A DNA stretch of 64,000 nucleotides from Annulohypoxylon bovei var. microspora (lineage: Eukaryota > Ascomycota > Sordariomycetes > Xylariales > Hypoxylaceae), in the NCBI GenBank assembly GCA_022836615.1, contig MU405243.1, positions 124,001 to 188,000 of the forward strand, given 5' to 3'. Below the pieces are notes generated by a model. That model did no database searches, was not told the origin of the DNA, and saw only the letters and a list, made by a program, of their open reading frames with translations. The position numbers were made by a program, and so were the translations under genes. The first letter of the stretch is position 1. Every line of letters starts with the position of its first letter. Shown piece after piece: positions 1 to 12,300 of the stretch.

Positions 1-633
1 GGACTGAGAGCTGGCATCTGGGGAAAAGAGTGATACTTTTGGCAAGATCACTACGTTCAGACCCTAGAGGTCGTCAGCTTGAGGAGGTTGGGTCATCAAC
101 CATCTCTAAAATGACTTGATGAAGTGGGATGTTTTATGAAGGGAATCATGAACAGTCGATTATTTTATCTAGGAGACTTCAAGTGTCAGGTTAACGGAAC
201 CAACTTACGCTCTTTTCATATTACAAATTGTTATGAATACCACATATGTGCATGTTATCTGTTTAAATAGATATTCGCTCGTCAATTTTGCTTAGTCATC
301 CAAAAAAATACCCCTGAACCCCTGAACGGAAGGCGTAGTAGTGTTTGTCGAAGCGTCAGAATACTTAGACTTTCAAAAAGATCAATAATGTGAATATTAT
401 TAGTTCAATGAGCTATTTGGATAGATTCGTACCTTTTGGTATGGAGAATGTCGTCTAGGTAAAGGCTTGGGTGATCGGTGACAATTTCAGGGGTAACCGC
501 CAGGTGGCAAGATAATAGAATAGAGTAGTAAATCGTATCTTAGGTATCAAGCATCTTGTTCGCTAAATATGGTCAAGGGTATATCTACATATGTACGTGA
601 CACGATGTAACAGAAAAACTGGATTCCAGCCCT
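1..633. other. Intergenic, left edge
   Basis: No convincing coding exon, tRNA or repeat is visible. The stretch is AT-leaning, has many stops in all frames, and lies downstream of the minus-strand zinc-finger gene, so its right part probably holds that gene's 3' untranslated region. Confidence 0.5.
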
Positions 634-3600
634 TCAGGAACCATCCCCCGGCCCAGGAAGGTCAATCATACATGCGCTCTCAAGCGCATTTATCCACTTG
701 CCCAGAGTAGCAGCGTGCACGTGCTTCAGATGTTGGCGGAAATGGTCCGCCCGATAAAACATCTTCGACGAGTTACACTCTCCGAACTTATGGGTTTCTC
801 TCACGTGGTTGAGCCTTTTGTCCCAGTCCTGCTCGGTGGCGTGCATACCTATCATGCCCCCTCCGCTGCGAGGGAAATCCTCTCCGCAGTATCCGCAAGT
901 GTCAGCTACGCCCGGTTGGCTGACGCTTTCTTGGAATAGGTTGGTTTTGATGTTTAGTATGTGCGAGCACGACCAAGCGTGCCGTCGCACGTGAAGACTG
1001 TTCTGGTGGCGCTCGGCTTCGTTCTTTGACTTGAAGCGGTTGCCGCAGAAACTGCATTCGTATTGTTTCTCAGCCTCATGAGCACTGCGAGTCCATCAGT
1101 ATACCCTTGGAAATAGTAGAGTTCAAGAAGCAAGATTGAGAGGGGCCTCTTACCTTAGTTCTTCCATGGTTTCGAATCTCTTAGGCTTCTTAGGGCAACA
1201 TTCGCAAAGGAATGTTCCCTGGAGACCGCTCTTAGAGGTGTTCCTGGCTGGCCGTCGTTTATTTAGCGTCCTAGGTAGTTCGAGGAAACTCTCGGTGCTG
1301 CTTTTATAGTGCAATGAGGGCATATGTCCTTTTGAAGGGCTTAGATAGTCAAGTTTGTCTCGAGGGTTCGGAGGGCTGGTTCCAAATAACCCGGCCATTT
1401 CTGCTAGGCTGTCCCCACTATCATTCCACCTAGTCGAGCTACTGGTGCCGTACGCGAACGAATAAGCAGGGGACATCGGAGACCCTGGGCTTGCTATGGA
1501 TAAGCCTCGGCTTCGAATGTCTCTGCCGTCCAGCATGCTAGAAGAACTTCCGTTACGTCGGATGAATCCCATCTCTTCTAACGGAGATCCTGCGCGCCGT
1601 TTTGCGCCGGACCTGGTTCTCACTGGAACTGAAAACTTACGTTCATAAACCTTCCGTGATTGAGAAATCGACGTCTTCGGGTTTAAAGGGACGTGACCTT
1701 CGAGGTCATCGTTTCCGAGACTTGGTACGGGTGGTATCGGTAAACCTCCTTTCGAGATGCCAATTGAGGATGCGTCTATATCATAATATAGACTCTTCAG
1801 AAAATCGATAGAGTTGCCAGTGTTAAATTCCCACTGTTCGCTGAGGGCCTTTTGAGCCAGTCGATAGTATTTGACAAGCCTTAAGTCCATGTTAGGGGGC
1901 TCTTCTTCAAGGGACCACGTTGAAATTAGGGGATCGAATGAAGTGGACGTCGCGTCGAATAGATCTAACGCAAGTAGAAGGTAATTTGAGCAGGCGCTTT
2001 TGACCTCCGGACTGAGTGGAGCCTCCGATTGGGTTTCAATAAATCTGATGGCTTGCCGGACGTGGGACTGGATCCAGAGGCTGTAGAAAACCGAAAGCCA
2101 CCATCTTTTCTCTTGGAGCCTATTTTCTTTTCTGAAAATTACCTTTGACAGCTCATCGATGTAAGACTTAACGTTAGAGCTAAGGCTCTGAAAGGTTTCC
2201 ACCTGACAATTGCCAGTCATACAATCATCATGCAACTCAGATATGAGATAGCCACCGTCATGTAATCGCAAGAGATCAATGCAATTTCTAAAGCATTCGA
2301 GAGCTAGGGGGGTAGTCTGGGACTATGGGCGCAAATCAACGTTAGCGAGGAACACTTAGAGTTACTACGAAGATATGAATGGAACTTATCACCTACTAGG
2401 CCATACTCGGTTTCATAAGCGACAGCAGCCTTTATTACGTCGAGAGTATGTTCCACTGACTTAATGTGTAAGGTGTCTTTCGCCGAAGTAATTTCGATGA
2501 GTCCCCAGGCTATGTGAATGACATTCCCTTCGATATCATGTCTATGTGATAGTGGTGTGTTGGTGATGATAGACATGGACGAACAGAGAATCTCAAGGAC
2601 GACTCTTGTGTATGTATCATTACCGGGGGCAGAAACGCTCTCAAGACGACTCGAGGCATCTTGAAGACACAACTCAACCTTTTTGAGGCCTGTATCCTTC
2701 AATGTTCGTTGCTCTGTGTCAAAAAATCCATCGATATCGATCTCACCGGGCGGACTGGCCTTTGGACATAGAGATATTCGAGATGTATGGTCAAAAAGAG
2801 TACCGCGCTTACAACCTATATTCTGCCAACGAGAACCAATCGTGCCCGGTTTGGGACATGCCTTGCAGGGCTGATCGGGGCCACACTGATATAATTAGTG
2901 AGGTGTTATGTTCTGTTCTTGGTTAGGGAATTCTTACCTTCTTTCGAAGAATCTTACATCTCCAACAGGCTCCGACCTCTTTCAACGTTCGAGACAACCC
3001 GACCCAAGTACTTCGTGTTGGTTGAGATGGAGCCAGCTGCGACGAGCTTACTTGGCTTAGATCTTGCTCATCCTCCGAAAGAGCTTGGTACTGCGGAGTA
3101 GCTTGTGAGTAGTCTCCAGCTTCTCCCCAAGAGTTAAAGTTTCCTATTTGATGATGAGCATTGCGTCCCACCATCACATAAGACGTTTTTGGCAGCCACT
3201 AACCGAAATTTAACTCGCTAGACGTAGTATCAATGTCCATCGCAGCGTCGTTATGGATGAATGGAGATAGTCTATTTAAATTAGAAGAATTACCGTGCTG
3301 TCGTTTATCCACCTGACTCGGCTTCCATTGCGGAGATGATGTAGAGACACGAGATGAGATAAGGGATGTAAGTTTCGGGGGTGGCTTCGGTTCCTGCTCG
3401 TGCTGACTAAAGTCGTTTCCGTAACTCTCCTTTCGTAGTTGGATTGCGCCGAGAGACGCATCGTAAGAGTATTGAAGGTCAAATTTGGCCGCAAGAGCCC
3501 GGAGGGTAGTCTGTTTTGATGAGTCGCAATTCTCAAGGTCGAGATGGTGGACCGAAGGGTTGTTCACGAAGAGCAACAGGGACCCATAGTCGGACAATAC

Positions 3601-3919
3601 GGTTGGATCATTCATATCTTAAGAATTTGAGTCCGAGGTAGGGTACATCAGCCATGTCGGGTTTAGACTTACCCAAAGGCGCATTGCCATCGGACCGCCC
3701 CCGCTCAATATTGCTACCGAGTGTACTACCGCAGCGGAACGTATCTTCGGCCACAGTGTCAATTGTAGTGGAGGGAATGCCGAATTGGTAAGAGTTTAAA
3801 TCCCCCGCCAACGTTTCGTCGCCATCCTCCATAAGATCCATCTCAAAGAGAGCCCATGGCGGTTCATTGATTAATTCGTCGATGTGAAAATCACCCAAAC
3901 CAACAAGACTATGCGCCAT
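634..3919 (-). CDS. Transcription factor with Zn2Cys6-like and C2H2 zinc fingers
   Basis: Likely nuclear DNA-binding regulator of a large filamentous-fungal family. I read six exons: 3919-3673, 3617-3204, 3143-2938, 2885-2366, 2303-1154 and 1084-634. Introns are 52-69 bp and every junction keeps frame, giving 995 residues. The exon 3/4 junction falls inside a binuclear-cluster-like motif: Cys280, 283, 290, 296 and 299 (C-x2-C-x6-C-x5-C-x2-C), with Cys314 a possible sixth ligand. Near the C-terminus Cys856, Cys859, His872 and His877 form a canonical C2H2 finger, preceded by a Cys-rich partial finger and followed by further CxxC/H motifs (TCGYCGEDF, then VRETHKFGEC and HLKHVH). The middle is Ser/Pro-rich and low in complexity. 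The start is the first ATG of the upstream open exon. The family is recognised from the C-terminal finger block. Its target genes are unknown. Confidence 0.88.
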
Positions 3920-4000
3920 ATTGGCTGAATGTACACAGAGTGGGTAGGCCTCAGTAGGTTGAAGCTCCTGAGAGAAACTTTGGCGGGGCTCATCGAAGAA

Positions 4001-4454
4001 TTACAGGATAGGGCCAGACCAGAGCGATATTAGTGTAATACATTCATCGAATTCGAAGAGCAATGCCATATTCCAGTAACCTGAGGTTGAAATGACGAAG
4101 AGCGGTCGGCGCGTAGGGTAGATAGGGCTATTATAGGGCTGACAGGGCTGATGGGGCGGTCCTGTCGATAACGGCTTAGCGTCGGTCGACGATGCTGTAG
4201 GGTCGTAGCCGTCCACCCAATCCAGCATCACGAATATCCGATTTGTGTATCCACCGCAGTCCGTCCCTATTAGTCGGTCCCCGCCCCGTATACTTGTAGT
4301 AGTCTTGCGGCACACTAGGTGAAGCAAGACACACCTTCTCAGGCCAGTCATACAGTCGGTATGCGGTTGGCACGAGGCCCTCACCGTCAATCACCGACTT
4401 CCCACCTTGCTCAACCCGGCGGTCTCCAGGTGGCCTCTTTTGACATAGCAGCAT
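4001..4454 (-). other. Overlapping open frames, unrecognised
   Basis: Two overlapping minus-strand frames stay open, 92 and 129 codons long. They contain aromatic-rich, protein-like segments (for example around YRLYDWPEK and LDWVDGYDP). I could not find a splice pattern that joins them, and I do not recognise a family. It may be a gene relic or chance. It lies 80 bp upstream of the zinc-finger gene's start. Confidence 0.2.
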
Positions 4455-4543
4455 AACAGATCCATTAGGATAGAAGAACTAGACGTAGTATAAAGAAGAA
4501 CATCCGGCAGCAGGTAGGCTCAACTTATCCATCGGAATTCTTT

Positions 4544-5304
4544 TTGAACTCATTATCGCGGTTCAATATTATGGCATTATCTTCACAGCATTCAGATGAC
4601 ATGCGCAGCATCGGAGCCTGGGCTCAGTTTGCTGTAAATACCACGCACACCAATAGGATATCCCTGCAAGAGCTGGATATCGAGAGCGTTGGAAGTACCG
4701 AAGCAGTCAGCACTAATTCACGGGTAACCAGCCCAGTGAAATCCTGGGAACCGGCTTTCGACATAGAATTTTGGCATAGACCAGATAATGCTTCTATGAA
4801 TAATAGAATCAGAGATCATTCGTCTGTGCAAGAGCAGAACTCAAGCGATAATGTGGCGCAAATATCGTCCCTCTCAAAAAACATCGATACACAGTCGACA
4901 TTGACTCTAAGCTCATGTTATTCAACTTCGGCCTGCGAAAGTTCTGCTTCACCGCATAATTCACGCTGAACGAATGAACGCGCATGAGCGAACTGCAAGG
5001 AGCCGAAAGGGGGTCTTCGCTGGCGAGCTCAGCCTCCTATAGTCACCAAATAAGGAACGACGACCGACTGGATTTAGGAGAAGTCGGTGTGTGCGTCTAT
5101 TCAATTATGCATGAGCACTTCATCAGGAAGAATATGATGGTCCAGATGATCGTTAGTGTAGCGAATACTGTTCATGTGCTGACGCGAGGTCGGCATGGAG
5201 GAAATTGGGGGAAATTACAGGTTGCGCTCCTGCCCTCTGGGAGTAAAGTTTTAGAAGACGGGACGGACCGACAAAACCCCACCGCGGCGCCATCTTTAAT
5301 TTGA
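4544..5304 (+). other. Possible hypothetical ORF pair
   Basis: Two adjacent plus-strand frames (4544-4969, 141 codons; 4984-5304, 106 codons) lie divergently from the zinc-finger gene. The first is Ser/Thr/Asn-rich without a recognisable domain. The second has a short hydrophobic segment. No good donor-acceptor pair joins them in frame. They could be one degraded gene, two small genes or chance. The remainder up to 5784 is AT-rich and shows nothing. Confidence 0.2.
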
Positions 5305-5784
5305 TGTAAATACAGGTAGATTATATAATCTCTTCTTATAGACATATAACAACTACCTACCTATCTAGCCCATATATTCACCTACAAAGATAGCCAGATA
5401 TGCATATTCTTTTGAAATTCTCCACCTTAGTCATCCTTATCTTCGCCAGGATCGGGAGTTTCAATTGTTTCAACACCAAACTGATATTTCAACTACATTG
5501 GCATATTCATAGGCCTATGATGCAAAGCCTGTTTATTGCTACCAAAGCCCCGTATAGTATTTTGAAATTTGATTGGTACTAACTTGACTAGGTGGTTTTT
5601 GAGAGAAATATTCCCCCTCGTCATTCACTAGATGCCAACCGCCCGAACGATTACAACCGCTAGGGCATCCATAAAGAGCTACTAAAGACAGGACTCCTTG
5701 GTAAATACAGCGCATATTACATCGTATACACTTACAATTTAGGTCTATGAACTCCCCTCCTTTTCGCCCACTCTACTTCTTGCA

Positions 5785-6553
5785 TCACAACTCGCTTTTC
5801 TGATCATATACATTGACGGACAGTAAGAAGTCTGGAGTAGTGCACGTTCTAAACGAAATCTCTGGACTCTCGGTGCATTCAGGGGCCAGCGTCGTTGATC
5901 CCGAGACCTTATAAGAAATACTAGAAACGGGGAGGAGAGTTAATCACATCCATGTCCCAAAGCACATGACAAAAACGGGAAGTCAGCTTACTCGCATGCC
6001 CCTCCCCCAGAATTCGCGCACGGCCAAGTCTGGTTAACAGCGAAATGCCATCCCTCGTGTCCCCAGTCGAACTGGAAGTGCGTGCAGTTCAGACAATTCG
6101 GGTCCGGCGCGGGCTCTGTCCCGCATTTGAACCAAGCGGAGCCGTCGGCATCTTGCCACTGTCCGTTCTGCTGTTGTACTATCGAACCGCTGCATGCTTG
6201 TCGCCCGCTCACTGAGTTAGTTACGAAGAAGGAAACCGTCGCTGTGCTAGGGCGCGGTGGAATGTCTCCCAGATGAACGGTCACTAGGTAGAGTATAGAC
6301 TCAGTAATCTTTTCTTGAGGAACCATACCCAATCCGAAATCCCAGTCGCCCTTAGAATGGAATTGATATTGAGACTTTAACTGAAAGCATTATGCTTACA
6401 TTCGCCATAGCTGAACCCCGTAATCTCGACTTCCTCGATGGAAGATTCAGATACGTGGCGAGTAGTTACGCTTACATAATCATACGCGTCCGGGATGTTA
6501 GCGGCTAAGGTGAGAGAAAATAAGATGAAGGCGTTAATAATGACTTTATACAT
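5785..6553 (-). CDS. Small secreted Cys-containing protein, apparent frame break
   Basis: Probable extracellular protein of unknown function. The ATG at 6553 opens a classical signal peptide (MYKVIINAF, then ILFSLTLAA). The body exon (about 6350-5992) carries Cys-rich text such as the SAWFKCG and CLNCTHFQFDWGHEGW segments. An intron (5921-5991, donor GTAAGC, acceptor CTAG) leads in frame to a last exon 5920-5785 with three more cysteines. The first junction does not work. The donor at 6399 leaves phase 1, but the acceptor at 6351 needs phase 0. The body frame also stays open about 30 bases further upstream into the proposed intron, which suggests a one-base shift near 6380 instead of an intron. 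It may be a recent pseudogene or a base-call error. Confidence 0.55.
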
Positions 6554-6872
6554 TATCCTGCCTCTCAGAATAGGATGTTTCTGATTAGGGATGTTCCAAT
6601 CGACTAGACGCAGTTCCTTCCTACGTTTAAAAAATTAGGGACAGCAAGAACTCCATACTCTACACCTGAGCACCCGCCCTCGTCTGATATAATATATTAG
6701 AAGAAATTCACATGCCCTCAAAGCTTGGCATTATCGTAGTAATCACATACTTTAGCAGGACAAGGGGCACAGCCGGTAACGAGATGGCCAATTTACCCAG
6801 AGTATGTAGTATTTCACATGCTGCATGCTCGTGGCGCAGAAGCTATAGGTGCTTAAACATATCGCATACCTC
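6554..6872. other. Intergenic between secreted protein gene and MATE gene
   Basis: About 320 bp between two minus-strand genes. It must hold the promoter of the secreted-protein gene and the 3' end of the MATE gene. I saw no coding exon and no repeat. Confidence 0.5.
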
Positions 6873-8324
6873 CTACAAGCCTTCTCTCAACTTCACACTA
6901 GCTACGCAATCCTGCCATCTCATCGATTTCATATAAATACCCTCGATAATAGCGATCAGCACCATACCACTACCAAGACCAATCCAAACACCGTTCAACC
7001 CCAAGGCCGGTGGACCCAACTCTAGCCACATTGCTAATGGAACAGCACCCAAGTAATTGATCGCGAAGACTACCCAAGCGGCGAAGGACTGGCGCCCAAG
7101 GCCACGAAGCAGGCCATTGGAACAACATATGATAGCATCTATGATCTGGAACACGGCAACTGTAAGCATAGTCTTGGAAGCAAGGTCACAGACAGCATCG
7201 TCTTCGGAGAAGAAAGTCAGAAGTTGGTTCCGCAGAGCAAATATTATAAACCCATCAACGCTTCCGACGAGCGCGGAGACGACAGCGTACAAGACGGCGG
7301 CGCGTCGAGCTGTCACGACAAGGCCGGCCCCGATGAGATGGCCGATGCGCGTACTTATTGCGACGCTCATGGAAAAGGGGATGTGCCACGAGACGATCGA
7401 AATGGTCATCACGACCGATTGCGCCGCAAGATGGTTCGTGCTGAGGTAGGACGTGCTGAAGGTCATTATCTCAAAAGCAGCCCATTCCCCCAGGTTAACG
7501 GCAAACCCCGCGAATGAGAGTTGTACCATAGCCCCCCACTCGGAGAGGGCGTCCCGCGAGAACCCGCCCCAGCACTGCCGCGACCACTTCCCTATGGGGA
7601 GTAGGATGTAAAGGAGAAGCAGTACGGGGCGGAGGTTGTTAGTGAGGGCGACCCCCAATGCGGCGCCGTCGAGACCCATCCCCATCTTAAATACGAAGAA
7701 CCAGCTAAGCAGGGCATTGATTGGGGTGCATATTAGAATAGCAAATAAGGCAGCTTTAAAGTCTCCCTGAGCCTGGAGGAACCGCTTGCCCGCTTCGAAC
7801 GAGGCGTACCCAGGTAGCCCAATCAGGCTGACCCGCAGGAAAGAACCTGCCATCTCGGCTAGGTGGTGTTGTCGTACGAACAGGGACAGCACCCACGGCG
7901 AGCAGATCCAGAAGACACCAATTGGGATGATGGCCAAGGCCATGAGGAGCAGCATTTTCTGGACATGTAGCCCGACCCCGGAAAGGTTGCCAGAGCCGTA
8001 CGCCTGGGCGCACAGCGTGTCGAGGGCCGTGGCCATCCCCTCGATAGTGGCGAATCCGACGATGTTCATTGTCGTCATGCCTATGCTGGCAGCAGCGAGG
8101 GCATCCGCACTAAGATGGCCAGCGACGAAGGTTGTGATGACGCTGTACGAGTACTGAAGAAGATAAGTAGCTATGAGGGGGACGGAGTACTGTAAGAGAA
8201 GCCATAGTTCCGAGCCCCAGCTACCGCTAGTCGCAGATTCTCGGGGCTGGGAATCTGATAATAGCGGGGTGGTCTCTGTACGGCAGCTGTGAGCCACTTC
8301 ATCGTCATGTATGTTCGAATCCAT
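6873..8324 (-). CDS. MATE-family multidrug/toxic compound exporter
   Basis: Integral membrane antiporter that exports organic compounds in exchange for cations, at the plasma or vacuolar membrane. It is a single uninterrupted exon of 483 residues, near the usual fungal MATE length. A hydrophilic N-terminus with a TTPLLSD motif, of the kind common in eukaryotic MATE and vacuolar transporters, is followed by about twelve hydrophobic segments from residue 38 on. Family features include the AGHLSADALAAAS region at the end of TM1-TM2 and the ATALDTLCAQAYGSG block (fungal signature TxCGQAYGA), repeated more weakly in the second half. The ATG at 8324 gives a full-length protein. The substrate cannot be predicted. 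The divergent neighbour is the NLR-like gene 1.06 kb away. Confidence 0.93.
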   Translation of the reverse strand: MDSNIHDDEVAHSCRTETTPLLSDSQPRESATSGSWGSELWLLLQYSVPLIATYLLQYSYSVITTFVAGHLSADALAAASIGMTTMNIVGFATIEGMATALDTLCAQAYGSGNLSGVGLHVQKMLLLMALAIIPIGVFWICSPWVLSLFVRQHHLAEMAGSFLRVSLIGLPGYASFEAGKRFLQAQGDFKAALFAILICTPINALLSWFFVFKMGMGLDGAALGVALTNNLRPVLLLLYILLPIGKWSRQCWGGFSRDALSEWGAMVQLSFAGFAVNLGEWAAFEIMTFSTSYLSTNHLAAQSVVMTISIVSWHIPFSMSVAISTRIGHLIGAGLVVTARRAAVLYAVVSALVGSVDGFIIFALRNQLLTFFSEDDAVCDLASKTMLTVAVFQIIDAIICCSNGLLRGLGRQSFAAWVVFAINYLGAVPLAMWLELGPPALGLNGVWIGLGSGMVLIAIIEGIYMKSMRWQDCVASVKLREGL

Positions 8325-9385
8325 GATCTATAAGGGACCGGTTTAGGTAGGTATCCAAGTAAATGGCATTTAGCTTAGAGCAAAGAGCTTAGTTCAGAAA
8401 TCATAATTCTAACATGAAAGTTGACTAAATTTTATTATTACGGTGGAGTTTAGCAATTGGGTATTTCAATACTATTGGTCGTTACACAACCCTTGCACAA
8501 TGGCTAGCTCTCAAAGAATAGGAAAAATATAATGATGCTATTAGGAAATATATATATGCATAGAAATAATGCATGTGTGTGGGAATATTTATGCTCAAAT
8601 GCATTACTTTCTCGATTTTTTCCAGAGAATTTATCGACGCAAGATGGCCAATTTTCCCCTCAGTATGCCCCCAAAAACGCCGTACAGAAAAAAGCAACAC
8701 ATTCCAACCCCTCAACCCTACTAATAAACGCATCCAACTAACAAGCACTCGCATACTTTTAGGTTCAAGATACATAGTTATAATCAAGATCCATAGAGCT
8801 TGCGATTGATCTTAGCCTGGCTTCTTCTAAGAGTTGCCTAGGTACTATCGATAAAGTACATAGTTCCGCAAGCACGGCGCCGTCAAGTCGCCCGAGCCAT
8901 TGCGATACATGAAACGACTCTTCTCTCGATTCAAATTTCTTAGGAAGAAAGAAGTAAACTTACTCAAAATCAAGTACCGCCCTTGACGAAAATTCCATAT
9001 GGCATTGTTGAATTGCTCACCGCATGTTCTAGAGAACATCCAATAATATTCGTCCCTGAGTACAGAGTTCGTGATAAATACATCATAACAGAAGATGCCT
9101 TGCGGAGGCTGTAACACTAGGCAGACCGAGCTTTAGGCAGGTTGTTGGTCATAAGCAGATATGTGTAGATAGGTACCTACTTTTAATCGTGCAGGCGGGA
9201 TTGGCTCGCATAAAACGCTGGAGCACCGCCTCTATATGGTAGTAGTGCCTAGAATACAAGTACCTATTAATGCCTAACTCCAGAGCCTCGATTTACAATT
9301 TCTGTTTTGCCCCCCCTCCTTTTTTTCCCTGCTCATTCTCTACTCCCTTCTCTTCATACAACATGGCTTGAACAACGCCGCGACT
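8325..9385. other. Divergent intergenic region, MATE / NLR-like gene
   Basis: AT-rich 1.06 kb region that should hold both promoters. It contains one exact TAGGTACCTA palindrome at 9170-9179, a CT-rich tract (9308-9358) just before the NLR-like start, and a three-codon upstream ORF at 9363-9371. Short ORFs here look like chance. Confidence 0.5.
9363..9371 (+). promoter_or_regulatory. Minimal upstream ORF (Met-Ala-stop)
   Basis: ATG GCT TGA lies 14 bases before the main ATG at 9386, inside the CT-rich leader. If transcription starts upstream of it, initiation here would be followed at once by termination, which usually lowers translation of the main frame. The effect is inferred and no transcript start is known. 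Confidence 0.4.
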
Positions 9386-12300
9386 ATGGCAGACCCCCTT
9401 ACAATCCTCGGGGCTGCAGCTGCCAGCTTCCAGTTTGCTGGCTACGCTATCAAAGGATTGCTTAAAGCTACTGAACTCGTACATGATATACACGATGTTC
9501 CCCAGCGTATGTCCCAGTATTTGGGTCATATTGATCACGAAGTCGCCTTGGTTAACACATTGCTTCGTCCTGACTCGCCTATCTTTGATCAGCTCTCTAC
9601 TACGCAGTATGCCCGGATCTCGACACCGGCGATCGAGGCGCGAAAATTAATGGAGGAGATCCAGCAAGACCTGCGTCCCCTAGTAGATGTTGGCCAGGAT
9701 CCATCAAGACCTCATAAGAAATGGAAGACTATAGTGCGAACGTGGAAGTCATTGAAGAACGAGAAAGACTTGGAGAAGAAAATGAATCGCCTAGAAAGGC
9801 TTAACGCTAGTCTTCTACGGGAGTTAGAGGTCTCGGGGTTTGAAACGCAATCGTTGTTACGGTAAGTTGTCGTCTTTATTCCTTATACACTTACTAACTA
9901 GGTACCTACTTACTTGTATAACAGTGACCAAGGCTCACAAATTCTTACGGGTATTGCCGCCTCAGCCGCCGACATACTAGATACACGGCATTTAACTCAG
10001 CAAACCAATGCAGTACAATCTCAGATTATAGACATCATCAAGTCTAGAGAGACAAGCATGGCTCAAAGTATAGATGCCTTGAGACAAGATATTGTTGAAA
10101 GCCAAGCTTCGACAAGCCGGTCAATGGTTGAGGCGAAGAATGGCTTGAACACTCTAAGTCAAGAAATCAGAGGCAACGTCATGTTATCTTCCAACAAATT
10201 CCATACGCAACTATCAGATCACCGAGTTGAGCTATCTTCACGGTTCCAAAACGTCGAGCATCAGGTTGCGCTTATCCCGCATGTTATCCGATCCGAACTC
10301 CAAGCAGCATTGATGGATTTTACGAAACAACAATCCCACACGTCTAGAAGCACCCCTGTTCAGACTGGTGATTCCACTTTCGAAATAGATCTACGATGCG
10401 GAACCGCAAGACTAGAAAACTCTAATCACGCGATCCAGCCTAGCCCTGAGCCCGTAGGCCATATAACACCTCACGGGCGCTCAGGGCGGTGGAGATGTAG
10501 ATGCAAAGCCGGGATATCCACAACAGTGTGGTCTTACGGGAAACTTGGTTTCCGATCCAAGACTCAGCCGGTGATTAGCTGTCCTATACATGGAAAGAGA
10601 CACGAGTGGAGCTACTCAATAGAGGCAAAGCTATCCCCGTTCCTTCTAGGCACCCTAGAGTTAACTCTTGGCCTGCTAAGTGGGAGGAAGGGCTGGGGGA
10701 TAGAGTCTCCCATGAAGTTCAAATCTGTCGTTAAGAGATCCGAGAGCCCCATTTTCCAGCTTTTCGATCATTTCGTCGAGACTTGGGCTACTACTATAAG
10801 TGAAGAAGAATATTACGCACGGACACATAGTATATCGAAATGGAATGTCCCGCTCAAAAAACAGCAGTATTTCATCTGCGAAAAACAGTCTTTTGAAAAG
10901 GGAGTTTCGAGTATTATCCGTGGGATACAAGACTCTATTACATCAGGCCAAGCATCTGGAAGCGATATGGATGAGAATGGATCCACATTGCTTATAGTAA
11001 GTGCATGTAACCCCTAATTTCAAACCAACGTCGACCTAATTACTTATTTACAAGGAAATATGTGTGTTACTATGTTCGTTTATAACAATTACCGAGAATG
11101 CTGGAAGCAAAATAAACCAACTCATTCGAATTGCTCGCGACTCGGGGGTCGACCCTACGGCGACGATAGAAAACCGCCCGAACGGAATATATTCTTATTA
11201 CCATTCTAACCCAGCGATAGAATTTATATATCGTGAATTCGGTGGTGACACCAACCAGAACGCTAGTATTTCCTTTTATGATAGTCTCGTGGAATACGAT
11301 GGCTTGTTAGAATCGGCGGAAAACTTCAAGCTAGATGAAGGCGAGTTTAAACTACTACTTGCTTATCCGGAAATAGCTGAAGGTAAGAAATGCTCGAAAT
11401 GCAAAACTAATGTCGAGGTTATTAACCCGTTTTCTCGCGCACTAGGGATGGGATGTTCAGATTTATGTTTAGCCATTATCCGACGGTCTTTGCCTGGTTT
11501 GAAAAAGCTTTACCACGTTAACCAATTCGAACTCGGATACGCTGGGGAACTGTCGCCAATGAACTTGGCGATCGGCTGGCCCGATGGGCTTCGCTTCCTA
11601 GTTGACCGAGATCACGATATAACAAGTTCGCTCAAGCTAGCTTGTGGTTTGGAGGATCGGGAATCTGCTTCTATTCTTCTATCCACAAATACACCGATAT
11701 CCTACTCGGGAATAATTTTCGCTGGCAAATCTTTTAAACCGATATACCAAATGCTTATTGAAGAGTTGCAGAAGCGTCGTGAAGCGATCAGACTGCTTGC
11801 GTTGCGCTACTTAAATAAAGAAGAACAAGATAAAGTTGGCCTATCTAAACCATTTGCCTCAGAAGAAAATGACCACGAAATTTACTGTTTGCTGGAGCCA
11901 AAAATCAAAATACCGGAGTTCATAAAAAATATAATGCAGGTTCCGGTTTATTGCAATCATGCTTCCGACTTGGATACATCTGCCTATATTTTTCCCTTTA
12001 GCGACCTTGATCACTACAAAATAACTTACGATGCTGGATTTGTCAATGTCGACATGCCCTGCATGCACGGTATGACTCCACTTGCCGAGCTCTGCGAATA
12101 CAGTTTGCAAATGTACCTTATGAACTATTTTTCTAGTACCGCTCGGTGGCATTTAAAAGCTGCGTGGTTTATAGAAAGAGGTGCTTCTCCTCAGCTTCAC
12201 TCCGGAGATCGTTCAAATCTACATTGGCCGCATCTGCTATTCTACTTAAGCGCAATAAAACCAGTCGATGAATTTGACAAAGGACTCGCGGATGTCTGCA

